This document shows positions 32,550 to 43,689 of a stretch of 64,000 bases of DNA, piece after piece. This stretch comes from Tilletia caries (lineage: Eukaryota > Basidiomycota > Exobasidiomycetes > Tilletiales > Tilletiaceae): assembly GCA_032718865.1 (NCBI GenBank), contig JALUTQ010000045.1, positions 1,860,001 through 1,924,000 on the forward strand, given 5' to 3'. The position numbers and the translations under genes were made by a program. The notes below the pieces were generated by a model that saw nothing but the letters and a program-made list of their open reading frames with translations, had not been told where the DNA came from and did no database searches. Numbering within the stretch: position 1 is the first letter of the stretch; every line of letters starts with the position of its first letter.

Positions 32550-34172
32550 TCACTTGGGGGACGCCGCATTGGAGAGGATCTGTCGCAGGAATCCGATGCG
32601 AGGCTCGGGGAGCTGGGAAAGGGCACTCCAGGTGGAGAGCAAGGCAGGCGTCTTAGTCACCTCGAAGGCGATGACGCCTAGCTCGGCTCCCGAAAAGGTA
32701 TCCTGATCGATCTGCATCAATGCCGAGAGAGAGATCTTTACCGCGTCTGACGCGCTGCGAGAAGCTCTCGTCTCCTTCATCTCCATCTCCATCCTCGTCT
32801 CCTCGAGCTTTACGAGTGCATTGACGGACCTGGCCACACTGGAGATCTCTTTGAGTGCGGAAGGCTTAGCCTTCTTTCCCCCTCCACCAGAGGGACTAGG
32901 CGCACTACGCTTGGACTTTGCACTCTGCATGAAATAAACAAATGATGGCAGCAATTAGTGTGAGAAAGGGACGCTCGGACGGATGTAGTGTAATCCCAAG
33001 CTTTAGATTGATTCCACAACTCACGGACTCTGTGTCAGACGTGCCCCATCCTTCATAATACACCTCCTCCTCACTGCTATCGTTCACAACGATTGCTGCA
33101 TCTGGAGCGGTGGCTGGGGTCGGAGGATCACGCGGATCAAGCGCATAGCTACCCGTCGCGGTACTTTCCGCCACGAGATCGTCCATCCGATCGTAGTACC
33201 AGAGCGGCGTACGTTTCCACTTCTTGTACGAGGGCTTAGCCTGAAACATGGTAATCAAATTGTTTGTTAGCAAATGTGTGCAGCGCTAGCGCTGACGCCT
33301 GACGGCTAGCGGCGATGAGCGAGGTGCACGTCCCAGCTGCAGAACACGGCTCAACCCAAAGACATCGTTCTCCCCTGATCTCACCTTGATCAGAGCTGCC
33401 CACACGTCGTCTGCAGCAGTAGCCAGGTTCAAGTCGGTGTCCCAGCCGAACCCAGACTGACTGGCGAGGAATTTGACTTCCTTCCAGTTCGCTTTCAGCT
33501 GTAACAACAACCCAAGTTCAAAAAGGACATCAGTGTCAGCCTAGATTGTGACTTTATCACTACTGTGGCACCACGCCTTGCGCCTCTCCCACCGCTCACC
33601 CCTCACAGGGAAAGGAAGCAGGGCGCGGTGCAGGCAGCATGGGTGCACTTCGGTAAGGCAGGGGCAATGTGTATTTGATGCTTACATTCTTAAAATGGTC
33701 CTGCACTCGCGGGGCTGTCTTCTCTCCTCCGACCTTTCTGATAGCTTCCAAGGCCGCTGCAGCTTTGTTCCAAGTTTGAAGCTAAAGATGCACAAGGGAT
33801 AAGGCTCGTGTCAGCATGCGCGTTCGTGCATATCTAGATGCTAGCTGTCTGCTATGTAGAATAGTGCTTGAGACTCACCTTAAACCCGCCTTCGCCCATC
33901 TCTCCACTAAGCTTGGCGTCCTCCAAGATGCGGAGCAGGCATTCATCGTCCTTATTATCCCAAACACAGGCTTCTTTCTTGACTTTGGGGGCTGGGGTGA
34001 CAGGAGGAACTTGAGCAGTGGCATTGCCAGGGGGGACAGAAGCCGAGGGCACCGTAGCTGGAGTAGATTGCGTCGCCGCCGCAGTAGCCGCGTCCGGAGT
34101 GACAGGAACCGCCCGCGCGGGCGCAGGACGATGCGCGTTCGGAGTAGTGGGAATAATCATCTTCGCGGGCAT
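32550..34172 (-). CDS. Harbinger Myb/SANT-like DNA-binding partner protein
   Basis: Five minus-strand exons: 34172-33879, 33781-33686, 33498-33385, 33240-33025 and 32924-32550, all GT-AG, 364 residues. Residues ~70-170 form a Myb/SANT-like domain: VWDNKDDECLLRILEDAKLS, then TWNKAAAALEAI, PRVQDHFKNLKANWKEVKFL and SGFGWD, with conserved Trp spacing. It is followed by KKWKRTPLWYYDRMDDLVAE and an acidic SSEEEVYYEGWG stretch. The C-terminal exon is helical and charged (ARSVNALVKLEETRMEMEMK). In Harbinger elements this partner brings the transposase into the nucleus and to the element ends. An upstream in-frame ATG at 34304 exists; I prefer 34172 because the added residues are leader-like. Confidence 0.88.
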
Positions 34173-34329
34173 AATGATCCGTAGCGCTGCTGAGTGCTGA
34201 GTACTGAGTGTGTGTATGGCGAGGCGAGGTGCATATGTATACACAAAGGGAAGGGCAGGCGATACTGGCAACATGCCCAAGGCAGAGAAAAAAAAGTTTT
34301 CCATGAATTACAAAAATTGGTGTAATGGT

Positions 34330-34542
34330 GTTGTATCTGGAGAGTGGGCGCGAGGGCGCGCGCTCTGTGGGCCGACCTCGGGAGGTGGGCCCAGAGAGCG
34401 CGAGAATTGTGAGTGAGCGCGCTCTGAAAATTCTGGGCCGCCGGCCCTGAAAATGCGCAACTGGACAGTCGCGCGCCTCATGTCGGCCCACCGAGCGCGC
34501 GCTCATTTTTCAAAGTGGGGGCGCTCGCAACTGGACAGGGCC
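34330..34542 (-). repeat. Right terminal and subterminal inverted repeats
   Basis: Outer TIR at 34521-34542. GCGCAACTGGACAG recurs at ~34455, and GCGCGCGCTC/GAGCGCGCGC words recur throughout 34345-34510, mirroring the left end. Confidence 0.85.
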
Positions 34543-34694
34543 TGACAGTTTGATTACAGGCGGGCGGCGGGCATTGGAATGGGTCGTGTACGTGCCAGTA
34601 AATACAATCTTTTGTAATCAGCGGTTGAGTGTTTTGATTCTGCTGTGGGAAGTTTTTTCAGCAGCAATGCCAGACCCAAACCACCATCTCCATC

Positions 34695-35765
34695 ATGCCA
34701 AAGAAAGGCAAGCAAAAGAAGCAGTACGCAAGGGCCCGCGGGCATACGCCCATTGCTGCCGACGAGCACCACTCCAGAGACCTCTCCCATCCTTACCGGG
34801 GTGTTGACAGTCTCCGTCGCATGACCATCGATGGCGTTAGGGGTGTTCCGGTTGGTCGCGCCATCTGGCTTCCGAGCTGGGAGACTTTCGACCATTTCGA
34901 CAACCCCGCGAAGCGCGCGGAGCTCGAGAAAAGGCTTGCCCAGAAAGAAGCTGGGGCCTCGTCAGCAGGTCGCCAGCCGGACCAGGACGCCATCCCTTCC
35001 CACCGTCGGTCGCGGAACACCAACGCGCGCAAGATTCGCGACCAGAGGATTAAGTGGGCCCTCACTACCACAATCCGGATTGGCCCTCAGCCGAGACTTA
35101 TCGTTGCCGGCGTCAATCGATATAAGGACCTTTTTTCCCGCAGCATCACTCAGAAGATTTTTGACCTGCTCGACATCTGCGAGGGAAACCCTCCGCTTTT
35201 CCCGTCTCGCGAAGTTCGACCCACAGAACCACTTAGTAAGTTCGCCCTCAACATCGAGGCGTGCATCACCTTCGCGCCCGACACCGAAGACGTCGGAACG
35301 CCCATGGATCACTGCGGGCCCATGCTCGGCGTGGAGCTCGAACAGGGCAGGGAGCTCTGGTTTGCGCCCCTAAACCATCGACCCATCGAACTTCAGCCTC
35401 TCCAAAACCAACATGTCTTACTGCGGGTCATCGCCGGCCTCATGTACTTGGCAGTGCTCAGTCGGCAGCAGACTGTTTCACTATATCCTCCCCGAGTTCA
35501 AAACCGCGCCCTCAACCTCGGCCTCAAAATGTTAAGTTTTTTTGTGCGAGCGATGCACCGGGTGTATACACCCGACATTCATTACGACCCCGACGACGAG
35601 GACAGCCCCGACGACGAGGACGAACCCGACGAACCCGTGGTCGACCCCGACGAGGACGACGAGCAAGACGTCCTTGGCCAGCTGAGAGCTGGCCACGGCG
35701 GCGACGGTGGTGGTGGCGGCGGCGGCGGCGACGGTGGTGGTGACGGCGGCGGCGGTGGTGACTGA
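34695..35765 (+). CDS. Unknown protein with acidic and Gly/Asp repeat tail
   Basis: Single open frame of 356 residues from ATG 34695. The N-terminus is basic (MPKKGKQKKQYARARGH), like a nuclear-targeting signal. Residues ~30-270 look like an ordinary folded domain (ALTTTIRIGPQPRLIVAGVN, QHVLLRVIAGLMYLAVLSRQ). The C-terminus changes abruptly to Asp/Glu/Pro repeats (DPDDEDSPDDEDEPDEP) and then a Gly/Asp run that enters the GGYGAC repeat beyond the stop. I do not recognise the family; MPKK starts and acidic tails are common in transposon-encoded proteins. No splice signals needed. Repeat expansion may have moved the stop codon. Confidence 0.5.
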   Translation: MPKKGKQKKQYARARGHTPIAADEHHSRDLSHPYRGVDSLRRMTIDGVRGVPVGRAIWLPSWETFDHFDNPAKRAELEKRLAQKEAGASSAGRQPDQDAIPSHRRSRNTNARKIRDQRIKWALTTTIRIGPQPRLIVAGVNRYKDLFSRSITQKIFDLLDICEGNPPLFPSREVRPTEPLSKFALNIEACITFAPDTEDVGTPMDHCGPMLGVELEQGRELWFAPLNHRPIELQPLQNQHVLLRVIAGLMYLAVLSRQQTVSLYPPRVQNRALNLGLKMLSFFVRAMHRVYTPDIHYDPDDEDSPDDEDEPDEPVVDPDEDDEQDVLGQLRAGHGGDGGGGGGGGDGGGDGGGGGD

Positions 35766-35965
35766 CGGCGGGTGATGACGGCGGCGGCGACGGTGGTGGT
35801 GGTGACGGTGGCGGCGACGGTGGTGGTGACGGCGGCGGCGACGGCGACGGCGGTGGTGACGGTGGTGACGGTGGTGACGGCGGCGACGGCGCGTGACGGC
35901 GAGGGCGCGTGACGGCGACGGTGGTGACGGCGAAGGTGGAGGTGGTGACGGCAGCGACGGTGACG
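35697..35965 (+). repeat. GGTGAC/GGCGAC simple repeat
   Basis: About 270 bases made of interrupted GGTGACGGC, GGCGGCGAC and GGTGGT units. It starts inside the preceding coding frame (encoding Gly and Asp) and continues beyond its stop. Confidence 0.9.
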
Positions 35966-36435
35966 GTGGTGGTGTCAGAGATGCGGTTGGCGAGCCTGTA
36001 TGGAACGCCGTTTCGGCCAGGAGAAATCACAACCATCAACCACGACCATGCAACACGAACCAACGACAAGCATATCAGCAGCTCTGCTCTGCTCTGACGT
36101 GCGCGCGCTGACTTCTTCTTGACTCTCTTGATGTTGTGCATGTCTCTTCCATTGCTGACGACTCCTTTCCATCCTGATATACTCTCTCTGCGAACAGCGA
36201 CCCTGTCTTCCCAGTCCTCACTGCTGCTCCACTCTCTCTCGATGACCTCGAGCCTGCGCAAGTCGACACCGGCAGCAGCAGCAGCGATACACAAAGCACA
36301 CACTCGATGATCAGCTGCACGCAGTCGGCGCGCACATACTCACAGTGGGTCTTTCCGTACTTGCTCCCCTCTCCGACTCCGTGCGCTGACTTCCCTCTGC
36401 TCTCCCCTCTCCAGTGCGGCGTCTCCGAGTGAGCA
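35966..36435. other. No gene seen
   Basis: Sequence between the simple repeat and the BTB-like pieces; no conserved blocks. Confidence 0.4.
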
Positions 36436-36439
36436 TTGC

Positions 36440-38815
36440 CCGCTGTGCACTTTGATCCCTCACCCATGCTCACCGGCTCGCTCCTCTCTCTTGCGCAGTT
36501 CACGATGGTCAGACACAACCCTGCTTGTCAACTCAGCATCAGGGTGGCAGGCACAGTTCAACCTGCACGCCCTCATCCTCTCCCGCTCTCCCTTCTTTGC
36601 ACGCTGCATTCCAGACAGCAGACATCTCATAATAGGTATGCATCCCACACACACTACCTTCTGCTTGTTCAGCCAGGAAAGCTCACCATCAGTCTTCTCT
36701 TTGCTCAGAAATCTTCGTCCATGACCCCGTCATCAACCAAGACGCAATCCACATCGTATGTGTCACACTTCGCTCCCACCTGTGTCCAAAAGCTAAACAA
36801 GCACTCACGTCTCTCTCCCTCGCCGAAACCGCAGTGCCCCGCCCACATCTACGGCGCAGCACCACCACAACAGCAGCCTCTCCCAGCATCTACAGCCCGC
36901 GCCCTCCTCGCAGCAGCATCCCTCCTCGAACTCGACGACCTCGCCGAATTGGCCCTCGCCCAAGCCAGATCATCCCTCGTCCTCGATGCCGAGCTGATCC
37001 CAACCACTCACTTCCTCTCCTCGTCTGTGGGCTGTGGCTGCAGCGGCGGCATCGACATCCCGAAGCGGGGCGGCGGCGGGAGGGAATGACTCTCCGTCGC
37101 AGCAACCGCAGCTTGACGGCGCATGTATGCTCGTTCATAATCGATGGGCGGCGATGTTACAGCAGCAGCAACAGAATGGCAGCAATGTCGGCTCTGTTAC
37201 CACGTCTTCTTCATCATCAGCACCACCGCCAGGCCTTCCCGAGCCTCACTCGAACAACGTCAGTAGCAGCAGGAGCCAAAGACGCAGACGCGGACGCAAA
37301 CGGCACACGAAGTCCTCCACCCCGTCCTCCTTCTGCGCAAACGAAAGCGGGCGGCCGAAGGTGCGCAGCGAGCTGCCCGAAGACGCAGGACGGCCGATAC
37401 GGTCCGCTTCATCGAATCGGCGTCCCTCAACTCGTCCTCCTCCACATCTACATCTGCATCCGCCCCAGCATTCTCCTCCGCTCCAGGATGAGATGGGGTA
37501 GTTGCCAAGAAACAGCGCCGACAACTCTGGCTATCGTCCCCCTACTGTCCGGCTTCATGACGTCGACGGGTCGGGAACAGCCAGGAGCAGCGACGCCGAC
37601 GGTGACGACCTGCTTCGTAGCAAGGCGCTGGAAGCATACCTCGCTCGCGCACAGGTACATCCGATGTGGAAAGTGCCAAGACTCGCATCGCAGAACGCGT
37701 CGAACGCACTCGGTCAGGCGCTAGGTGCGGGAGCGCACAAGGAGGATCATCATTCCACAGCACCTCCCCCTCCTTCGTCGTCGAAAATTACGCTTAGCGT
37801 ATACGCTTCTGCGCTCTCTGCGTCCGCCTCGCGCTGGTCCTCCCTTCTGTACGCAGGAGAGGAGAGGGATACGACGCTGGATTCTTCCTCCTCGCCATCT
37901 TCTTCCGCTGCTATTCTTGTCCAGATCGAAGGGGTGCTACAGGCGCTTCTTACGCTCGGTCTGCGCAGAGATACACAGCGGGGAAACGACGGCCCGCCCG
38001 TCGTCGTCGTTGTACACGCCAACATCCGCAGTGCGCTCGAGATGGAGCCTCTCGTTGATGGCGTTACAAAGGGAGGAGCAGGGGCAGGTCACAGCTCATT
38101 AGTAGGCTCGGCTCATCTTTCTTCGGCCTCGACACTCCATCGCTCTCTATCGTCCGACCTGATGGCGTTCCTTGCGCATGAACGGGCGCGTCCGTCTTCC
38201 AACCAGAAGAAGGAGGCGGAAGGGGAGGGGGAGGGGGACGAGGCAGAACCGACTTGGCGCGAAGTCGGAACGGCACTCATGTACATCCGAGGTTTACGCA
38301 CGCTGGAGGATATCTCGGTACCTGCGCTCCCTCCCTCCCACGGCGCGCTGCAAGGAGAAGAAGCTGGCGCAGGAAATGCGCGGCAGGGGTCCGATCCTTC
38401 GTCCTCAGCATCGACGTCGCCGACCGCGGTGCTCGGCTTTGTCCACTTCCTTGACGCGGAGCAGACTGGAGGGGATGGGTATGGCAGCGGCAGTGGCAGT
38501 GGCAGTGGCGGGGTGGAAGATGGGGGCGGGAAGGACGCCACGGGACGATCTGTAGGCTTCCCCCTCGGGCAGGCTCCCGTCCGCTGGGCGTGGTGTGCTC
38601 CGAATGCACATGACAGGGTGCAGGAAGATGGAAAAAGGGGGGAAGGCGAATGGCTCGCGTTCAACTACGGCGCAGCGGCGACGGCACCCCTTAGTCTCAT
38701 TGCGACAGGGAGTGGCCATGACTTGTTTGGGATGAGTGTGAATGGGATGGGGATGAATATGGGCATGGGAATGGGAATGGGAATGGGGAACGATATGGGG
38801 ATGGAGATGAGTTGA
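36440..38815 (+). pseudogene. BTB/POZ-domain protein, broken copy
   Basis: Starts inside a BTB fold: WSDTTLLVNSASGWQAQFNL then HALILSRSPFFARCIPDS near 36500-36600, an intron with GTATGC at 36636, EIFVHDPVINQDAIHI near 36712, another GTATGT intron, and ARALLAAASLLELDDLAELA near 36895. The frame then shifts several times (about 36880, 37090, 37300 and 37500). From 37502 one frame is open for 437 codons to the stop at 38815 (YASALSASASRWSSLLYAGE, VLGFVHFLDAEQTGGDG), ending in a Met-Gly repeat (NGMGMNMGMGMGMGMG). BTB domains mediate dimerisation or Cul3 binding. The N-terminus is missing. The stop is only 16 bases from the next gene copy. Confidence 0.62.
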
Positions 38816-38831
38816 GGAAAAGTCCCCCACC

Positions 38832-40621
38832 ATGCCCGTCATCGCCTTCGACTCATCAGCACTGCTCTACCGCCTGGCCCAGAGGGCAGCATCAGCAGCC
38901 ACAGCACTCGCCCCGGCCCCATTATCCTTCTCAAGAGTACCCTTCTCCGACCTCATCAGGCCAAAGGAGACGCCGACATCTGCCCCCGCCCTCTCCGTAC
39001 CCGTAGCCATCGTGCTCGGCCTGATCGCATCGTTCTTCCAGTCCCTCGGCATCGCCCTCCAACGAGGGTCCCATCTTCAGAACGATGCTCCGCCCGCTGC
39101 TCAGCGCAGGGCCAAACTCAGACGGCCGCGGTGACTCCTTGGTTTTGCTATCTTCATGCTCGGCACGATCTCTACGGTTTTGCAGATTGGCGCGCTGCCT
39201 ATAGTCATTCTTGCGCCTCTGGGGGCGGTCAGTATGTTGTACAATGCTGTTCTCGCGCGCTTCCTCCTCAATACGACGTTCTCCAAGTTCATGGTCGCTG
39301 GTACGTTATCGCCTTGACTTTGTTGCCCTTCACCCGCACTTTCTTCGTTTCGGGGCTGATATCCCACCCCTGCCTTTACAGGCACCACACTCATCACCAT
39401 GGGCACCATACTCATCGCTCTCTTCGGAGCCATCACTGAGTCCCCACATTCTCTCGACGGCTATTGCTTATGCCGATGAGGAGGTACGCAGGGCAGCGGG
39501 CCATAAGACGTATGCGGGTCATTCCAGTCACGTCGCTGGGAGGGTTCGAGTGAATCAGCAGACGTACGGCGCAACGGGTTCTTCGTTATTCGGGCCGCGA
39601 ATGTCAGCGGTGGAACAGCGCCAGCGCGTGGAGCGTCAGACCCGTCGCGTCCTAACGGATCCGTGGCCAACGACAGCACACCCTCCGCAAAGGGAATGAC
39701 TCCCAGCCCCAGCACGCTCAGTACAATCTCGACCTCCTCCTCTTCATCGTAAACAGCATCGGCAACGTCCGACGGGCAAGCCTCGCTCGCACCCTCGCTG
39801 GCCGACCTCGACCCAGGGATCCGTCGCACCAAAACTCTCCTCGCTCTAGCGTACGCAGGCGCCAGTGGGACACTCTCCGGAGCCTGTCTCTTACTCGCCA
39901 AGAGTGGGATCGAGCTCGTCGTGCTCTCGCTCACAGGGAGCGATCATCAGTTCGGACGCTGGCAGAGCTGGGCTTTGCTTGGGATCATGTTGGCGGCGGC
40001 GGTGTTGCAGCTGTGGTATCTGAATAAGGCTTGGAGGTTTGAGTCGCCTGTGCTGGTGATGCCTCTTGCGTTCTGTTTTTACAACACCTCATCGATTGCA
40101 CTTGGTGAGTCATCACATTCTTGGCCTTTCTACCCAGCACGGTCTCTAACTGAACCCGTCGCTCGTTTTGACCCTGCTTCCTTCCCGCGGCTGCAGGACT
40201 GCTCTATTTCAACCAATTGGGATCATTGGCGTGGTGGAACATCCTGCTCGTAATTCTCGGCACCATCGTCCTGCTCATGGGCATGTGGGTGGTCTCGCTC
40301 CATACAGAAGAGGAGGTAGAAGCGGCACGGGAGGAGGAGCAGCAGCATCTTGCACTCGACGTCTGCACCAGTCCCTCGGCAGTGGGCGATATGCCTCTTC
40401 CTGCGGGGGATGCAGTGATGGACGAGCGGCAGCCGTTGTTGGCGCTTGACGTGCATGCGCCGTCCACCCCAACCAAAGCGGATATAAAATCTCGGACAGG
40501 GACCGATGGTGATGTGTCGCCGGTCACGCCTAATCCTCCTCTCGCTGATAGTATTCACAAGCGTCGGATGCGGATGGCGAAGATTCACTCGATGCCGTCG
40601 CACAATAAAATCGGGCCATGA
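38832..40621 (+). pseudogene. NIPA-type magnesium transporter, broken copy
   Basis: Multi-pass membrane protein of the NIPA family (Mg2+ transport, drug/metabolite transporter superfamily). Blocks: PVAIVLGLIASFFQSLGIAL at ~38999, GFAIFMLGTISTVLQIGALP after ~39141, APLGAVSMLYNAVLARFLLN near 39210, an intron 39301-39381, LITMGTILIALFGAITE, then SGTLSGACLLLAKSGIEL near 39870, LEQ-type helix near 39990, FNTSSIAL-like end of exon, an intron 40105-40196, and LLYFNQLGSLAWWNILLVIL. Two nonsense codons interrupt it: TGA at 39132-39134 (Trp position) and TAA at 39750-39752. One loop and helix after SPHSLD (~39450) are missing or out of frame. Its own stop codon overlaps the first codon of the PAT1 piece (ATGA at 40618). 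Confidence 0.78.
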
Positions 40622-41540
40622 CCAACTCGGATAAGGACTTCATTACCCGCATTCAGGTCTCCCAGCTCGTCACCAACGACCAGTACTCCGACTTCTACGC
40701 ACACGTCTACTTTGCCATCCGCGAGAACCCGAACCGGCCCACTGCTGCTGCTGCTGCCGGGAACGGCATCGCCCCCGCACCCGCCCCGAACGCCAAAGGT
40801 GGGAAACGTAAGACGCGTCAGCTCACAGGACGCGAAAACGCAATGCGGAAACGCCATGCTCCGCATGGCGCAACAAGTCCAGCGTCTCGTCGAAAACCGC
40901 AAAGACCGGATGGAGAAGCTCGCAGCCGGTCAACCCGAGTCGTCCGAGGTTGCCCCTGCCGGTGCCACGCCCTCGATCAAAAGAGACGAGTCCACCACGC
41001 CCACCTCCCCGACCGTCGCAGCAGCCGCTACCCAAACAGCCACCCTCGCCGGCGCCCTCGCCCGCAGATCCATCGGCACAGCAAAGACCCCCAAACCCAT
41101 GCTTTCCCTATCCCCCGACGCCCTGCGCTCCTCGGCGGGCATGGCGACCAATGCTGTCCGTCGGGCGTTGGCCGAGGCCAGTCCGGACGGCAGTGCTAGT
41201 ATCGTGTCCCAATCGGAGGTGGGCGCGGATGGGAAGAGGGCTCCCTTGGGCGGTACCAGGTCTTGAGTATTTTGGAGAGGTTGTACGACTTGGTCATGTC
41301 ATTGGAGCGGCGACGGCGGGACGTCCCCGGTGCTGGTGACGAGGACACAGCCGCGGCCGCGGCCGCGGCCACGGCGAACTGGCAAGTCGGGCAGGACGCC
41401 CTCACCGCCACACTGTGGAAGGAACTCCGCGTACTGGAGCCGTTGGACATCTCGGACCCGCACCCGTCCGTCTCGATCCTCTCCACCGTCAAAGGCCAGC
41501 GGTTCCTACCCCGGGCACTGCGACACCTGAGCTCTTGGTC
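40618..41540 (+). pseudogene. PAT1: PAT1 (mRNA decapping factor) fragment
   Basis: Begins mid-protein at MTNSDKDFITRIQVSQLVTN, the conserved PAT1 motif ahead of the middle domain; the natural start and ~300 residues before it are absent. Then GRENAM at ~40832, a frame change, LRMAQQVQRLVENRKDRMEK near 40862, MLSLSPDALRSS near 41100, ILERLYDLVMSLERRRRDV near 41266, and LWKELRVLEPLDISDPHPSV with STVKGQRFLPRALRHLS to ~41540. PAT1 links deadenylation to decapping in P-bodies. The C-terminal helical repeat is missing. The frame changes near 40835 and 41260. Confidence 0.75.
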
Positions 41541-41795
41541 CATTGGGAACGAAGTCCAACGCCTCGGCACGCCTCCCTATTGTCGCTGCCCCACACTCGT
41601 CTCCATTCGGGACACAGGGAGCAGTCCAGCATCAGCCAGCAGCGCAGCAGCAGCCACAGCCAGTTCGACTCCCGTCCCTCGAAAGTTACGTCTTGTGAGC
41701 AATCTTTGAATCCAGTCAAGCGACAATGTTATCCGGCCCATACTGACTGTTCTGAGTTACTCCCCTCTTGATCTGTCTTTCACACTCGTTCAGTA
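41541..41795. other. Joint between PAT1 and DUR3 pieces
   Basis: Contains a Ser/Gln/Ala-rich low-complexity patch (CAGCAGCGCAGCAGCAGCC, 41637-41655) and no recognisable domain. Confidence 0.4.
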
Positions 41796-42400
41796 TGGGA
41801 GCACTGTAAGTTTGCCCGACCACGAACTACGATCGTCCGTACTTCTGACGGACGCGTTTGTGTTTCCCCTCCCTGGCATCGGCGCTGGTGTCGCACCCGT
41901 CTGCGCTGCGCTCTGCTGGAAGAAGGCTAACAAGACTGCCTGTGGTAGGTGCTCGCGCACCTTCCCCAACGCGCTCAAGAATCATACAATTGACGCTGAT
42001 CACTTCTGTACGCTCGCAACAGTGTACAGTTCCCTGGTTGGCCTCGCTCTTGCCATCATGGCATGGCTCGTTACTGCCCAGTCCTTGTACGGCGAGCTCA
42101 CTGTCGACACCACAGGAGCCGACTACCCGGTCCTCGATGGCAACTTGGTTGCCATCATGGTGCCCATCCTCATCCTCGTCCCTGCCAGTCTGCTCTACCC
42201 CGACAACTACGATTGGGACGAGACCCGTGCCATCCAGGCTCCTGACGAAATCGACCTCGACATGCCTGCTGAAAAGGCCGAGCCCGGTACACCGGACGAT
42301 GTCGAGAAGGCCGGCAGTGATAAGGCCTCGCACGACGGTCAGGTCGTTGTGACGCTGGAGAACAACCAATCCGCCGCGCCCAAGCACAAGCTAACACGTC
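41796..42400 (+). pseudogene. DUR3: DUR3-like urea/polyamine transporter, C-terminal fragment
   Basis: Sodium:solute symporter family, last three membrane helices. Blocks: LLTDAFVFPLPGIGAGVAPV near 41840, ALCWKKANKTACG near 41915, a probable intron 41947-42022 (GTAGGT...CAG), SSLVGLALAIMAWLVTAQSL near 42028, YGELTVDTTGADYPVLDGNL, VAIMVPILILVPASLLYPDN and YDWDETRAI near 42210. An acidic cytoplasmic tail follows. The first ~10 helices are missing, so it cannot transport. The frame is open from 41812, and joins the next gene piece without spacer. Confidence 0.72.
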
Positions 42401-42405
42401 GTCCA

Positions 42406-43038
42406 TGTCACGGATCTACTCAGATCGCTACGACCGAGTCTCATGCGGCGATGGCCGGAATAACAGCAGCAGCGACAGCGCCTATCATTCATCCGTCTCC
42501 ATTCTGCCTACGTCTCCCACGACTCGGTCTCTCTCCGACTGCTAGAAGAAGAGGAGGAAAGTCGGAATCCCCCTCCCATCTCGGCGCCATCTCCATCACA
42601 ACCGGACGGCTTCGACGATCTGTACCAGCGCAGAAGACCATCATGCCTGGGCGGGGGCAGCAGCAGCACTACTACCACCAGCAACAGCGGCGTTGGCAGT
42701 AGACATCGGCATCACAGCAGCAATAGCAACGGGCCTCTGCTGGGAAACAGTAGCACCGCAGACACACGGGGTCGGTCCGGCGACGCCGGCATGAGCGACT
42801 GTCGGCATCCTCTCCTTCTGCTCCCTTCTCCTCCTTGCCTGGCTCTCCCTCACCACTTCGGGATCAGATCGACTCGCTTCGGCTTCCCTCCAACTCGGGC
42901 CTGCGTGGCGGAAGTGGGGGCTGGATCAGTCGGTGGATGAGGCCAAGTGGAAGGGGTGGGAGTTTGCGAGGGATTCGAGCATCGTCTTCACCTGGGTGAA
43001 TGGGAGCGATGTCGAACAGCATGCGCTACGGGCCCAGT
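42406..43038 (+). pseudogene. Stealth-type capsule polysaccharide phosphotransferase, N-terminal fragment
   Basis: Reads MSRIYSDRYDRVSCGDGRNN at 42406, then after a frame change near 42520 a Ser/Pro-rich region (SVSLRLLEEEEESRNPPP), and after another near 42795 a signal-anchor helix (VGILSFCSLLLLAWLSLTTS) and RKWGLDQSVDEAKWKGWEFA. It ends with the conserved Stealth region 1 motif (FTWVNGSD at 42984-43007) and a GTGAGT donor at 43039. Stealth proteins transfer hexose-1-phosphate in cell-surface glycan synthesis. The rest of the catalytic region is not downstream. Confidence 0.65.
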
Positions 43039-43689
43039 ATGGTGAGTCTGCTGTACCCATCCCTTTCTGACTCCCTAGCCTTCATCCTGATCGCTCATCG
43101 CATATCTTCACCCTCCCCACACGCGCGCTCTCTCTCGCTGGTAGGCTCAGAGAAACAGGTCGGCGGAGCTCGAGATCGCTACCATTAATCATTGCTCAAT
43201 CAATCTCTCTTTCTTACTCTCGCCCAGATCAGATGGTCCATTCGAGCATGCCCTCGCCGGTAGCCATGGCAGCCGCAGAAGGAATAGCAGACCGAATTTT
43301 CCTTCCCGCTACACACAAGAACCAGCAGTCAAAATCCAGCAAGCGACTCACCAGCAAGCAGTTCGCTGAGGTCTACATCGGCTACACGCACGTAACTGTT
43401 GCTCAGCTTTCACGTATCTCTATGAGAAACATCTATGAGGACACTGACGATCACTTTTCAAACCAATCTCTCACAGAGCCAAGTACGTGAGTTATGCAGG
43501 AAGTGACAACCCTGTCTTCACCAGATATTGCGCATATGAACGCACGCGATTGACATTTAACACGGCCCTGTCATTTCTTACAGAACATGCTCCTGTGTAT
43601 TGACTATTGAGAGCGAGGAGTCCACCAGCACTTATGCTGCCATCAATGCCTTCGTGAGTACTGAACCAAAGTGCCGGCGCTTCACTACA
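43039..43689. other. Unassigned stretch between gene fragments
   Basis: A short frame at 43233-43490 (MVHSSMPSPVAMAAAEGIAD) looks partly protein-like but does not continue the Stealth domain. Nothing else recognised. Confidence 0.35.

Larger units (their letters stand above)
30608..34542 (+). mobile_element. PIF/Harbinger DNA transposon, complete (3,935 bp)
   Basis: Perfect 22-base terminal inverted repeats (begin GGCCCTGTCCAGTTGCGA; right end is its reverse complement at 34521-34542) and a 3-base target duplication TGA at 30605-30607 and 34543-34545. It encodes an intact DDE transposase on + and a Myb/SANT-like DNA-binding partner on -, convergent, as in canonical PIF/Harbinger elements. 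Both genes have clean splice sites and no lesions, so this may be a recent or active insertion. Confidence 0.93.

Noticed and set aside
35524..36303. Minus-strand Pro/Ser-rich open frame over the simple repeat
   Set aside because: It is the mirror of the GGYGAC repeat; no codon structure outside the repeat.
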